Of a stretch of DNA of 42,935 nucleotides, positions 31,700-41,011 are shown piece by piece (the first letter of the stretch is position 1; each line of letters begins with the position of its first letter). Both the position numbers and the translations under genes were made by a program. The notes below the pieces were generated by a model, which was not told where the DNA came from, did no database searches, and saw only the letters and a program-made list of their open reading frames with translations. The stretch comes from Bacillota bacterium (GTDB lineage Bacteria > Bacillota > Bacilli > Paenibacillales > Paenibacillaceae): contig JAEWAQ010000035.1 in the NCBI GenBank assembly GCA_023391635.1, forward strand, positions 1 to 42,935. Reading direction: 5' to 3'.

Positions 31700-33310
31700 T
31701 TACTTATTTTTCTGATAGTATTCGTTGTATTCCCGCGTTACATCTTCCCATCCGTTCGCATACACTTTCTCCAGGAAATTATCCCAAGCGCTCAGTGGCA
31801 GCTCGCCGTAAATGATCTTGGCTACGACCTCCACATATTCCTTGGTGTAAATCTCTTTCTTGTAAAACTCCGTCTCCTTCTCCGAAACGATGCCCAACAA
31901 TCCCTGCTGCTTGTAATTGTCAAGCATGTAATTGACACTCTTGTCGAGCCATTCCTTCTGATACGGATACGCTTCCGGAACGATCCTCTTCAGCCACAAG
32001 TCGTCGTCATTCGGCCGGCGGAACATCATCAGATGCCCGATCCACTTGGACAGATCGCCGAATTCCGGCTCCAGCTTCACGATGGTATCGCCATCTTTCT
32101 TATGATGAACGCCTTCGACGCCGTTCTTCATCAGATCCCAGCCTTCATCGCTCAGCATCCAGTCGAATACCCGGATGATCTCGGCTTCCTTGCCCTTCGC
32201 CTTGTCGGTCAGCGCCCAAGCGTTATAAATGCCTGCATTCGTCAATACCGGTTGTTCATTTTGATATTGCTCCGATTCCGGGGCAGTCGGGAATTCAACC
32301 AGCTCGATCTCCGTATCGGGCTGAATATTGCGCAGGATGTTCAAGTATCTGTCCAGATTCCCTGCGAACATGCGCATAGATGCGGTAACACCGCGAGTGA
32401 ACTTGTCTTCCTTGGACGCAATCCCCTTGTTCGTGATCATATCCGGGTCCATCGTCTTGTTTTCAATAAGCTGCTTGTAGAATTCCAGCGCGTGCTTGAA
32501 GCGGCCGTCCTTGGCGAATACGCCGTAGAACACCTCGCCGTTGCCGTTGTCATACCAGAGCTTGTCCGCATGCCAGGCGCGTGCGAAGAACTCCAGATTG
32601 ATCGTGCCGTTTATGGACATCATTTCGTTGGATTCCGTAATGCCGTAAGTGTCCGGCTTGCCGTTCTTATCCGGGTCCCCGGTTGCGACAGCCTTGAAGA
32701 AATTGCGCCAATCCTCAATCGTCTGCGGCGCAGGCGTATTCAACGCTTCCAACCAATCCTTGCGGACGCCCATGAAGTCCTCGCGGACAATCGTCGATCG
32801 CGGAATCATGTACGTCTTGCCGTCGTCTTCACGAACTGCGTCGAATGAGGATTTATGCGTATACGCCATGATGTTGGGCGCATTGCTTAAATACTCGTCT
32901 ACCGGCAGCAAAATATGGTTCTTGATCATTTCGTTGTACATATTATCCATTGGCGGATCCATGATGATCACTTCCGGATAGTCGCCGGATGCCATCAGCA
33001 CGTTTCGCTTCTCCCAGATATTGGCAATCGGAACAGCCATCCATGTGATTTTGGCATTCGCCTTCTTGTTGATTTCCTCTACCCAGGCATTGTTCTCGGG
33101 CACAAACTCCGAGCCGGCCCTCAGCATAATCGTAAACTCTACCGGCTTCTTGGGACTTTCTACGGCGGGCTGCTCCTTCTGTCCGGCGGACGGATTATTT
33201 TCCTTGATCCCGCCGTTGTTCGCCGACTCTTGATTGCCCTGCGAGCAACCGAGCACAAGCATAACGAGCATAATCAGCGACATGCTTATTGCGGACCACT
33301 TCTTCAACAT
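31700..33310 (-). CDS. Extracellular solute-binding lipoprotein of the second sugar ABC importer
   Basis: A 536-residue binding lipoprotein. The signal segment (SAISMSLIMLVMLVLGC) has the lipobox LVLGC, followed by a Gln/Asn/Glu-rich linker. The fold (VEFTIMLRAGSEFVPENNAW, VIIMDPPMDNMYNEMI) is the LplA-like oligosaccharide-binding type. The start at 33310 has AGGGGAG 7 bases upstream; the in-frame ATG at 33331 does not. The gene has its own extended -10 promoter and a leader stem-loop, which would give extra binding protein relative to the permeases upstream. Confidence 0.92.
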   Translation of the reverse strand: MLKKWSAISMSLIMLVMLVLGCSQGNQESANNGGIKENNPSAGQKEQPAVESPKKPVEFTIMLRAGSEFVPENNAWVEEINKKANAKITWMAVPIANIWEKRNVLMASGDYPEVIIMDPPMDNMYNEMIKNHILLPVDEYLSNAPNIMAYTHKSSFDAVREDDGKTYMIPRSTIVREDFMGVRKDWLEALNTPAPQTIEDWRNFFKAVATGDPDKNGKPDTYGITESNEMMSINGTINLEFFARAWHADKLWYDNGNGEVFYGVFAKDGRFKHALEFYKQLIENKTMDPDMITNKGIASKEDKFTRGVTASMRMFAGNLDRYLNILRNIQPDTEIELVEFPTAPESEQYQNEQPVLTNAGIYNAWALTDKAKGKEAEIIRVFDWMLSDEGWDLMKNGVEGVHHKKDGDTIVKLEPEFGDLSKWIGHLMMFRRPNDDDLWLKRIVPEAYPYQKEWLDKSVNYMLDNYKQQGLLGIVSEKETEFYKKEIYTKEYVEVVAKIIYGELPLSAWDNFLEKVYANGWEDVTREYNEYYQKNK

Positions 33311-33346
33311 TGCATTACTCCCCTTCGTCATGAATGTAATATATAA

Positions 33347-33385
33347 CCCCGTCTTCAGATTGATGGGACAATCTTCGATACGGGG
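33347..33385 (-). other. 5' leader stem-loop of the second binding-protein mRNA
   Basis: CCCCGT pairs with ACGGGG and, across a small internal loop, AGATTG pairs with CAATCT. The structure starts within a few bases of the predicted transcription start, so it may protect the 5' end of the binding-protein transcript. Confidence 0.4.
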
Positions 33386-33394
33386 ATTATACCA
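33386..33394 (-). promoter_or_regulatory. Internal extended -10 promoter for the second binding-protein gene
   Basis: TGGTATAAT on the minus strand is a perfect extended -10 about 75 bases before the start codon at 33310, right after the permease stop (33401). The -35 position (CGGTTA) is poor. Transcription from here would make binding protein in excess. Confidence 0.5.
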
Positions 33395-33400
33395 TGTTCG

Positions 33401-34276
33401 TTACTGCTTAACCGCACCAAGCATAATGCCCTTGATAAAGTACTTCTGCAGGAACGGGTACGAGAACAGAATCGGCAAAATTGCCACGACGATCGTCGCA
33501 CTCTGCATCGTCTTCGGATACAGCTTCTCCGTCGCCATCGGATCCGTGCTGGCAAACAGATCGGAATTCTCCGTAATAATTTCCCGCAGCAGAATGGTCA
33601 GCGTCCAATTCGAGCGATCGTTGAGATACAGCATCGCTTCGAAGAATCGGTTCCAATTGGCTACGCCGTAGAACAAGCTGATGGTAGCCATAAGCGGCAG
33701 CGACAGCGGGATCACGATTTTGAACAAAATATACAAATGCCCTGCCCCGTCAATCTTCGCCGACTCCTCCAGCGCATCCGGTATCGATTCGATGAACGTC
33801 TTTACGATGATGAAGTTGTACGTGCTGATCAGGGTTGGGATCATAACCGCCCACAGCGTGTTGTACAGATGAAGCCCCTTAACGACGAGAAAGGTTGGGA
33901 TCATGCCGCCGCTGAACAACATCGTTAGAATGATGAAGAACATGACCCAGCGATCGCCGCGAATTTTCGATTTGGCCAGCGGATACGCGGTTAATACCGT
34001 AACCATAACGTTCAACACCGTACCGAAGAGCGTCACGAATATCGTATTGCGATAGCTGGACAGCAGCAGCGGACTGGTCAAAATTTGGCGGTAAGCCGAC
34101 AAATCAAGATCGATCGGAATGATCATCAGCGGGTTGCGCACATAGGCGGCGTAATCGCTGAGCGAGATCGATACGACATTCAGGATCGGATACAGTGTGA
34201 TCATGCCCAGCACGGTCAGGCATATATAATTGAAGCTGTCGAAAATTTTATCGCCCAAGCTCGTCTGAATTCGCAT
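33401..34276 (-). CDS. Sugar ABC transporter permease, YtcP/MalG type
   Basis: A 291-residue permease with about six membrane segments. The EAA loop is LEESAKIDGAGHLYILFKIV. The ATG at 34276 shares one base with the stop of the upstream permease gene (TGATG), with GGGGG upstream as ribosome binding site. It forms an importer with the LplB-type permease and the binding protein. No ATPase is encoded nearby. Confidence 0.92.
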   Translation of the reverse strand: MRIQTSLGDKIFDSFNYICLTVLGMITLYPILNVVSISLSDYAAYVRNPLMIIPIDLDLSAYRQILTSPLLLSSYRNTIFVTLFGTVLNVMVTVLTAYPLAKSKIRGDRWVMFFIILTMLFSGGMIPTFLVVKGLHLYNTLWAVMIPTLISTYNFIIVKTFIESIPDALEESAKIDGAGHLYILFKIVIPLSLPLMATISLFYGVANWNRFFEAMLYLNDRSNWTLTILLREIITENSDLFASTDPMATEKLYPKTMQSATIVVAILPILFSYPFLQKYFIKGIMLGAVKQ

Positions 34277-35208
34277 CAGAATATCCCCCTCTCTCCGGAT
34301 CTGCGCGCAAGCGAGTTCGCAATGAGCAGCAGCACAAGGCCGACAAGCGATTTGAACAATCCGACGGCCGTGGAGAAATCATAGCGGGTCTCGACCAGCC
34401 CGGTGCGGTATACATAGGTCTCGAATACATCGCCGACCTCGTAGACCAGCGGGTTGCTCAGCAGGAAGATTTGCTCGAAGCCGTTGTCCATCATATGTCC
34501 TATCTTCATGAGCAACAGCACGATGATCGTGCTCTTGATGCCGGGAAGCGTCACATGCATAATCTGGCGCAGCCGGCTGGCCCCGTCCATGCGTGCCGCC
34601 TCATACAACTGCGGATCGATTCCAGTCAGCGCAGCCAGGAAGATGATCGTGTTCCATCCCATGCCATGCCACAGGTCAGACAATACAATGATCGTGCGGA
34701 AGTAGGCTTTGTTGGCCAGGAAGTTGATCGGCTCTCCACCCATCGCTTCAATGACCATATTGACGACGCCGGTGGACGGCGACAGGAAATTGATCACAAG
34801 CCCGGCGATGACGACCCAAGATAAGAAGTATGGAAGGTAGATGACGGTTTGGATCGTACGCTTGAACGCCATCTTGCGCACTTCGTTTAATAGAATGGCC
34901 AGAATAATAGGCGCCGGGAAATTAAACATGATCTTATACAGGCTGATCAGCAGCGAATTGCGCAGCACCTTGTAGAAGTTCTCATTCCCGAACAATTCAA
35001 TGAAGTGCTTGAATCCGACCCAATCGCTCTTGAACATCCCTCCGAAAATGCTGTACTGCTTGAACGCGATCGTAATCCCGTACATGGGCACATAATGAAA
35101 CACAACGTAATATAGCAATCCCGGCACAAGCAGCAAGTACAGCGACGGGTTGCTTCGCATATGCGACCAGACCCCTGCCGCGCGATTCCCTGTTCTCCTT
35201 ATCTCCAT
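34276..35208 (-). CDS. Sugar ABC transporter permease, LplB/MalF type
   Basis: A 310-residue permease. The first hydrophobic segment is LYLLLVPGLLYYVVFHYVPM and the EAA loop is YEAARMDGASRLRQIMHVTL. The start at 35208 is set by GGGAGG 6 bases upstream; the frame is open to an ATG at 35244 without such a site. It is the first gene of the second operon, divergent from the second YesN/YesM pair across about 300 bases. Confidence 0.92.
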   Translation of the reverse strand: MEIRRTGNRAAGVWSHMRSNPSLYLLLVPGLLYYVVFHYVPMYGITIAFKQYSIFGGMFKSDWVGFKHFIELFGNENFYKVLRNSLLISLYKIMFNFPAPIILAILLNEVRKMAFKRTIQTVIYLPYFLSWVVIAGLVINFLSPSTGVVNMVIEAMGGEPINFLANKAYFRTIIVLSDLWHGMGWNTIIFLAALTGIDPQLYEAARMDGASRLRQIMHVTLPGIKSTIIVLLLMKIGHMMDNGFEQIFLLSNPLVYEVGDVFETYVYRTGLVETRYDFSTAVGLFKSLVGLVLLLIANSLARRSGERGIF

Positions 35209-35510
35209 TTGGTTCCTCCCGCTCTCTATGTTGTTCGCGCACACCGCTTTAAGGATGCGTTTTCATTTTACTTAGCCAGGACGAACAATGAAACGACGCT
35301 ATTGCGTTATTTGGTTCGCAAAATCAGCCGTTTGTCGGGGTATTTGCAAGCTGCGAGACGTATGGCCACGCTATCGAGGTTCGATATTTTGTCCAACCGT
35401 TCTAATTCATCGCTTCCTGCGAAACTCATCGATGTAAACGCTTGCGTAATTTTCGCCGATCAAGCTACAATGAAAGGTACTATACCGGATAATCAGGAGG
35501 GCGGCTAACA
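35209..35510. promoter_or_regulatory. Divergent control region of the second sugar locus
   Basis: About 300 bases without a gene between the divergent permease and YesN-type genes. On the minus side TTTCAT, a 17-base spacer and TAAAAT (35266-35271) form a weak promoter, followed at 35252-35265 by a cre-like sequence (TGAAAACGCATCCT, three mismatches). The plus-side promoter is listed separately. I see no other gene here. Confidence 0.4.
35433..35471 (+). promoter_or_regulatory. Promoter of the second yesN-like gene with an overlapping CcpA cre site
   Basis: TTGCGT (35442-35447), an 18-base spacer and TACAAT (35466-35471) form a promoter 40 bases before the start codon. TGTAAACGCTTGCG (35433-35446) matches the cre consensus with two mismatches in the right half and overlaps the -35. 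CcpA binding would block RNA polymerase, giving glucose repression of the regulator itself. Confidence 0.55.
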
Positions 35511-37112
35511 ATGAGCTATTCGGTGCTAATCGTGGACGATGAGAAGAAGATCAGGGAGGGTTTGATCCGTCATATCGACTGGTCGGCACTGAATTACGGC
35601 GAACCGTTGCAAGCGGCGGACGGCATGGAAGCCTGGGAGTGCATGCGAAGAACGCCGATTGACCTGCTGATTACCGATATCAGGATGCCGTTCATGGATG
35701 GGCTGGCCTTGACGGAGAAGGTCACCTTACTCAGCCGCAACACGCAAATCGTCGTACTCAGCGGATTCGGCGAGTTCGAATATGCGAAGAAGGCGATGCA
35801 ATTCGGGGTCAAGCATTACATGACCAAGCCGACCGACCTGAATCAATTCAGTCAGATTATAAAGGACATCAGCCAGCAGCTGGAACGCAGAGACCGCCAG
35901 CAATTCCGCATGAAAAACATCGAGAAGAAATACCTGGAAGCGATGAATCTTGTGGTCGAACAATTTCTGATTGAGCTGGTCGAAGGCGGAACGCATACGA
36001 TCGAATCGATCAATGAATTTTTGAATGAGCATCAACTGCACTTTCCCTACTCGCATTATCAGTTGCTCAACTTGATCCCTATTTCGCAGGCTCCGAAATA
36101 TACGGAGAAGAAGCCCTTATTTCTGGCTATTCGGGAATGCGTGCAGCGCTACCCTGTTGCCGCGCATCCATTCATCTATAAGCGCAATGAAGGAATTCAT
36201 CTGCTGCTGAACTATGATTATCCGCTTGACATCGAACAGCTGGCGCTGGCAGTTATGAGCAGGCTGACCGAATATGAAGGCGCGCCGCTGGCTGCGCTGT
36301 TGAATGAACCGTATACGGAGCTGTTCGATACGCTGTACGGCTATCAGCAAACCGTGCAGATGCGCAGCCATCTGTCCGCGCTATCTCCAGGCTCTGTGTA
36401 TCATTACCCGGAGCTGTGCAGCGCGTCGGTCTCATCGGCCAGCCGGGCGTACCCGTATGAATTGGAGAAGCAGCTCGTCCACGCAGTCACTTCCATGAAT
36501 CAGCCTGCGGCGGAAGCGGCCATCCGTCACATGTTTGCTTATCTGGAGGAGCGGCATTCCACGATGGAGGCTTACCGGGAATGCTTCGCAAGAGTTTACT
36601 TTGCCGTGGAATCCGCGATGCGCTCCTTCCACATCGACATAAGCGCGATGATCGGAGAGCAAGTATTTCCGCTGCAAGCAGCGACCGAAACCTATCGTCC
36701 GCATGAGCTTCGAGTGTTGCTGTTAAGCTGTATCGACAGATGCGTCGCCTCGCTGCTCCACTCCAAGATCCCGTCGAGCCATCGGTTTGTCGATCAAGTC
36801 AAGGCGTACATCGACGATCATTATATGGAGGATATTTCGTTGATTTCTGCTTCGCAGGCGGTTCATCTGAGCCCGGCTTACCTGAGCAAAATATTCAAAA
36901 AAGTTACGGAACTCAGCTTCGTGGAATATGTAACGGCGGTACGGGTCGAGAAAGCGAAGGAATGGCTCAGCGACTCCAGCGTCAAAATTTACGAGATCGG
37001 CGACCGGGTCGGTTATCGCAGCACGAAGCACTTCTCCCAGGTGTTCAAAAGCTGCACCGGGCTGACCCCTTCTGAATTCAGGGACAATATTCGCGTCTTG
37101 GAGGATCGCTAA
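35511..37112 (+). CDS. YesN-type response regulator with AraC-family DNA-binding domain
   Basis: A 533-residue regulator. The receiver domain is at residues 1-125 (VLIVDDEKKIREGL; phosphoacceptor D56 in LLITDIRMP). A variable middle follows, then an AraC-type helix-turn-helix from about residue 430 (ISLISASQAVHLSPAYLSKI, then IYEIGDRVGYRSTKHFSQVF). AGGAGG precedes the ATG. It is cotranscribed with the kinase gene 6 bases downstream and probably activates the divergent importer operon. Confidence 0.94.
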   Translation: MSYSVLIVDDEKKIREGLIRHIDWSALNYGEPLQAADGMEAWECMRRTPIDLLITDIRMPFMDGLALTEKVTLLSRNTQIVVLSGFGEFEYAKKAMQFGVKHYMTKPTDLNQFSQIIKDISQQLERRDRQQFRMKNIEKKYLEAMNLVVEQFLIELVEGGTHTIESINEFLNEHQLHFPYSHYQLLNLIPISQAPKYTEKKPLFLAIRECVQRYPVAAHPFIYKRNEGIHLLLNYDYPLDIEQLALAVMSRLTEYEGAPLAALLNEPYTELFDTLYGYQQTVQMRSHLSALSPGSVYHYPELCSASVSSASRAYPYELEKQLVHAVTSMNQPAAEAAIRHMFAYLEERHSTMEAYRECFARVYFAVESAMRSFHIDISAMIGEQVFPLQAATETYRPHELRVLLLSCIDRCVASLLHSKIPSSHRFVDQVKAYIDDHYMEDISLISASQAVHLSPAYLSKIFKKVTELSFVEYVTAVRVEKAKEWLSDSSVKIYEIGDRVGYRSTKHFSQVFKSCTGLTPSEFRDNIRVLEDR

Positions 37113-37118
37113 CCCGCC

Positions 37119-38906
37119 ATGCTCACTCAACGCAGGAAAGTGCTCGCGAAAAATCTCGTCTCCCTCGTGATCGTTATCATTGTTCCGATTATTATCCTGA
37201 ATATTTACTATATTACGTATTGGAGCAACAACATGAAGGAGCTGGAGATAGAGAAGGACGTCAAATTTCTATCTCTGATGGGACAGACACTCGATACGAT
37301 ATTGAATGATATTACGCAATTGGTTTCCTTGCTGGAATTCGATCATACATTTAACAATGCCATCGATGGCCTGATCGAAGAGGATGGTAATTTGTCGCCC
37401 TCCCGGTTCATCTACTTGAATTCTGTTATGGAGAATACGTTCCGGACGTTCCTGGCCAAGCCTTACATCCGCTCCGTGTACTTCTATCATGAGCATAACG
37501 ACAGGATCGTCTTCACAACGGAAGGGATCAAGAATGTGAATGAAATGATCGACAGCGGCTGGCTGGAATCGTATCGTATGAATGCGAATGAGCGGAACTA
37601 CTGGATCGAAGTCCGCAACGTGGAATATCCGGGAACGCGTGTCGTAGAGACGCTCACGTTGTTCCGCAAGGTCCCGATCTACGTTACGCAGCCCGGTCAA
37701 GGCGTCGGCGTCATCGTATTGAATCTGGAAACCAAATATTTCGATTCGCTCACCTCCAATATTCCCGACACCCAGGATAAGACCATCTTCATTATGGACA
37801 GTGCAAGCAATGTGCTGTACAACAACTCGGGCGAAGCGCTCTCCGATTTCCTGTCGATGGACGATCTTGCGAATCTGAGCGAGCACGGCCATATGGTCAA
37901 GAAGACGGCGACCGAATCGTATCTGGTTTCCTATGTGGAAGCCAAGCATTATGACTGGAGATATATTTCCGTCTTCCCGACCAAGAAACTGACAGAACGG
38001 CTCGACTTCATCAAGCAGATCAATATATGGATTCTGGTCTTCTCCTTCCTCGTCGGCATTCTGCTGGCGTACCGCTATACGATGAAGAGCTACAAGCCCG
38101 TGCGGACGCTGCTTGAGGTGATTCGCTATTACAACGAAGGCAAGGATCTGTCCGGCTTCAAGCTAACGAAGGATGATGAATACGGCTATATTACACTCCA
38201 TATTATCCGCAACTTTATCGAGAAGAACGAGATTCAGCAGTCGCTCATCGAGAATACGCTGCTTCAGCGGGAGACCGAACTGTTCGCCCTTCAGGCCCAG
38301 ATCAATCCGCACTTCCTCTACAACATGCTGGAGACGATCAATTGGGAAGCGATCGACCGATTGGGCAAGGATAATGCCGTATCCGCCATGCTGCTCCAGC
38401 TATCCCATAATCTCCGATATGTGACCGATCATAGTCGGTATATCGTAACGGTAGAGAAAGACTTGCAGCACTTGGAGCAATACGTGTATATGCAGCAGGC
38501 AATGAAAGAGGATTTGTTCAAATTCGAGGTTGATGCGGACGAAAGCGCGTTACATGCGCAGACATTGAAGCTGCTGATGCAGCCTCTCGTTGAGAACTCC
38601 ATACAGCACGGCATGTCGGGGAAGAACGCGGGGGGATGGATTCGGGTCAAGATTCGCCGCATCCATCAACATCTCGAAATTCGGATCGCCGATAATGGCA
38701 ACGGCATTGCCAGGGACAAATTGCTTAAGCTGCAGTCGGAACTGGCCCAGCCGAAGCCGCAATACCAGTATTCAAAAGGGCTTGGCGTGCTCAATATTCA
38801 TCAGCGCATCCGGCTGAGATTCGGCGACCAATACGGGCTGCAGATCCGCAGCAAGACCCATTGGGGCACGATTGTCGTGATGACTTTTCCTTATATGAAG
38901 GATTAA
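37119..38906 (+). CDS. YesM-type sensor histidine kinase
   Basis: A 595-residue membrane kinase. It has transmembrane segments near residues 13-33 (LVSLVIVIIVPIIILNIYYI) and about 305-322 (IWILVFSFLVGILLAY), flanking an extracellular sensor. The histidine is H398 in AQINPHFLYNMLE, with the N box LVENSIQHG and the G box DNGNGIA. The SD GGAGG is 14 bases before the ATG, inside the regulator's last codons, so coupling to the upstream gene is likely. It probably senses the substrate of the divergent importer. I see no good terminator after it. Confidence 0.93.
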   Translation: MLTQRRKVLAKNLVSLVIVIIVPIIILNIYYITYWSNNMKELEIEKDVKFLSLMGQTLDTILNDITQLVSLLEFDHTFNNAIDGLIEEDGNLSPSRFIYLNSVMENTFRTFLAKPYIRSVYFYHEHNDRIVFTTEGIKNVNEMIDSGWLESYRMNANERNYWIEVRNVEYPGTRVVETLTLFRKVPIYVTQPGQGVGVIVLNLETKYFDSLTSNIPDTQDKTIFIMDSASNVLYNNSGEALSDFLSMDDLANLSEHGHMVKKTATESYLVSYVEAKHYDWRYISVFPTKKLTERLDFIKQINIWILVFSFLVGILLAYRYTMKSYKPVRTLLEVIRYYNEGKDLSGFKLTKDDEYGYITLHIIRNFIEKNEIQQSLIENTLLQRETELFALQAQINPHFLYNMLETINWEAIDRLGKDNAVSAMLLQLSHNLRYVTDHSRYIVTVEKDLQHLEQYVYMQQAMKEDLFKFEVDADESALHAQTLKLLMQPLVENSIQHGMSGKNAGGWIRVKIRRIHQHLEIRIADNGNGIARDKLLKLQSELAQPKPQYQYSKGLGVLNIHQRIRLRFGDQYGLQIRSKTHWGTIVVMTFPYMKD

Positions 38907-39042
38907 AATAAACAAGGCCGGCGCGGGCACCCGAGTTGGGCGTCCGCACCATTCGCAGCCAGCGTTCCGCCGCCCGATTAGCCGAACTCGTCGAGCTTTA
39001 CGACCAAGGCGCCTCTCACAGGCTGAAGAAGAACCAGCTTGT

Positions 39043-40239
39043 TCAAGAAGACGTTCCCCATTGCCTTTCTTTCCAGAAGACCGTGATACCGAGGCCCACG
39101 GCCATAATAACGGCAGCGAACAAATACGGATAGTGGATGTTTACATCGAATAGGATGCCACCCATCGCCGGCCCTACGATATTGCCCAAGCTCGTATAGG
39201 TCGAGTTCATTCCGGCGACGAACCCTTGCTCTTGGCCGGCGGCTCTCGAGAGAAACGTTGTCAACGCAGGACGAAGCAGGTCGAAAGCGAGGAAGATAAG
39301 GCAGGTTACCGTCAGCACGAGCATGAATCCGGAGATCGTCGCTGATGCCGCCGCCAGGATCGCGCCCGCAATGAGGCACCATTGAATCAGTTTCTTTTCG
39401 CCGAGCTTATCGACCATTCGGCCGAACATAAATACCTGCACCACAACGCCGAAAATCGAACTGATCGTAATAATGGCCGCAATGTCCCTGGGCGTATAGC
39501 CGAATTTATGGTCGGAAAACAGGCTGAAAACCGTTTCGTAGGCTGAGAGGCCGAAAGCGAGCACGAAGACGATCATAAAGGCGATATAATAGACAGGATG
39601 AAGCGATTTTCTTAAATCGCCGATAAAGCTTAAACGCTGTGCATTCGCGGCCATTTCCGCTAGCTGTATCTTGTTTAGCGGCTCTCGCAAAAAGAATACG
39701 GATGATAAACACGCAACTAGAGCAACCGCCGCCGCAAAAAAGAACGGGACGCGTATACCGTATGCCGCGAGAAATCCGCCGATACCGGGGCCGATTATAA
39801 ATCCGGTGCTAATGGCCGCAGACATATAGCCCATCGCTGTCGGCCGCTCTTCATCGGATGTAATATCCGCAATATAGGCCGTTACGCCCGGCATAATGAA
39901 GGCGGCACTTATTCCTCCCAGCATCCTCGACACGTAGAGCAGGGATACGTTCGTTCCCAAGCCGAAGATCAGTTCGGATATGCCGAACAGGAATAAGCCG
40001 ATAATAATGATTTTTTTTCTGCCGTAGCGGTCAATCCAGCGTCCTGTGAGCGGCGACATGATGAGCTGGGAGACCGCAAACACAGCGACAAGGTATCCCA
40101 TCGTTTTGCCCGATAAATGCATGATGTTCATAAACGAAGGGATAACGGGGATGACGAGTCCGATGCCCAGAAAAGCGATAAAAATATTGCTTAACAAAAT
40201 AATCAATACGGTTTTTTGTTGTTTAATTGATTTCTTCAT
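39043..40239 (-). CDS. MFS multidrug efflux transporter, Bmr/NorA type
   Basis: A 398-residue, 12-segment major-facilitator protein. It closely follows the B. subtilis Bmr pattern: LSNIFIAFLGIGLVIPVIPS at the start, the motif-A region GRWIDRYGRKK, MLGGISAAFIMPGVTAYIAD and GYMSAAISTGFIIGPGIGG (antiporter motif C), and EQGFVAGMNSTYTSLGNIVG later. These pumps exchange protons for cationic drugs such as quinolones and dyes. It starts 24 bases after the TetR gene with GAGGT upstream, so the two form an operon. It is unrelated to the sugar loci. Confidence 0.92.
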   Translation of the reverse strand: MKKSIKQQKTVLIILLSNIFIAFLGIGLVIPVIPSFMNIMHLSGKTMGYLVAVFAVSQLIMSPLTGRWIDRYGRKKIIIIGLFLFGISELIFGLGTNVSLLYVSRMLGGISAAFIMPGVTAYIADITSDEERPTAMGYMSAAISTGFIIGPGIGGFLAAYGIRVPFFFAAAVALVACLSSVFFLREPLNKIQLAEMAANAQRLSFIGDLRKSLHPVYYIAFMIVFVLAFGLSAYETVFSLFSDHKFGYTPRDIAAIITISSIFGVVVQVFMFGRMVDKLGEKKLIQWCLIAGAILAAASATISGFMLVLTVTCLIFLAFDLLRPALTTFLSRAAGQEQGFVAGMNSTYTSLGNIVGPAMGGILFDVNIHYPYLFAAVIMAVGLGITVFWKERQWGTSS

Positions 40240-40263
40240 AAAAACTACCTCACTATGTGAATG

Positions 40264-40845
40264 TCAATGATGTGAAATTCCTCTCCAAAATACGGTCCAG
40301 GAGGCCTCCCATTTATCCTTGAATCGTGTTTCGTCATATTCGTAAACTAGGCTCAGCATAATGGAATCCACTACGCCCAAGAAGGCGAGAGCCGGCGTCT
40401 TCGCTGAATGCCCGGCGATTTCGCCCGCATCGATCCATTCTTGGAACTTGCGCTCCAGAATCGCCTGCACCCGATCCTCGATATCGATCACTTCCGCTTC
40501 GATCGCTGTTACAAGATGAGCCGGCGGAAAGAATGACATGCGCAGCCAAAACTTCAACTGCTCGTTTTTTTGAAACAGATCGATCGTCAACTGCAGAAAT
40601 CCGTACAAATCTTTCCCGGGATTTTGCGCGCCGATGCTGCTGAAATATTGGCGTTTCAATGATAGCTCCGTCTCTTTCGCGTCGCGTAAAACTTGTAAAA
40701 AGAGATCGTCTTTTCCTTTAAAATGAGCGTAAATCGATTGTTTCTTCAATCCGACTTCGTCTGCGATTTGAGCAAGCGAGGCTCCTTCATACCCATGAAG
40801 CGTGAAATATTTGAGCGCAGCCGCTTTGATTTCTTTGATTTTCAT
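40264..40845 (-). CDS. TetR family regulator of the efflux operon
   Basis: A 193-residue repressor. The N-terminal helix-turn-helix reads GYEGASLAQIADEVGLKKQS followed by IYAHFKGKDDLF; the rest is a helical ligand domain. The start at 40845 is set by AAGGAG 8 bases upstream. It is the first gene of the operon and an ACGAACGTTCGT palindrome overlaps the predicted transcription start, so autorepression together with the pump is likely. Confidence 0.92.
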   Translation of the reverse strand: MKIKEIKAAALKYFTLHGYEGASLAQIADEVGLKKQSIYAHFKGKDDLFLQVLRDAKETELSLKRQYFSSIGAQNPGKDLYGFLQLTIDLFQKNEQLKFWLRMSFFPPAHLVTAIEAEVIDIEDRVQAILERKFQEWIDAGEIAGHSAKTPALAFLGVVDSIMLSLVYEYDETRFKDKWEASWTVFWRGISHH

Positions 40846-40864
40846 TAACGTCACTCCTTACTTA

Positions 40865-40910
40865 ACGAACGTTCGTCAGTTATTGTACCAAAAAAATGGG
40901 ACTCATGCAA
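40865..40910 (-). promoter_or_regulatory. Promoter and operator of the tetR-MFS operon
   Basis: On the minus strand TTGCAT (40905-40910), a 17-base spacer and TACAAT (40882-40887) form a promoter. The perfect 12-bp palindrome ACGAACGTTCGT (40865-40876) lies at the transcription start, a classic TetR-family operator position. Confidence 0.65.
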
Positions 40911-41011
40911 TACAAGGGCTAAGGAGAAGTTCAGATTTTCCGCATGCCAGCGTCATCATTTTCTCGATTTTTTGGCAATCGATCATCTTGACCTGAAGCT
41001 GGGGAATGCTC

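Noticed and set aside
31661..32848. Plus-strand open frame of 395 codons opposite the second binding-protein gene
   Set aside because: Antisense to a gene with a lipobox and a binding-protein fold; no start signals.
38907..39042. Possible coding remnant on either strand between the kinase and MFS genes
   Set aside because: Both strands give short protein-like stretches, but neither extends beyond overlap with the MFS gene or matches a family I know.
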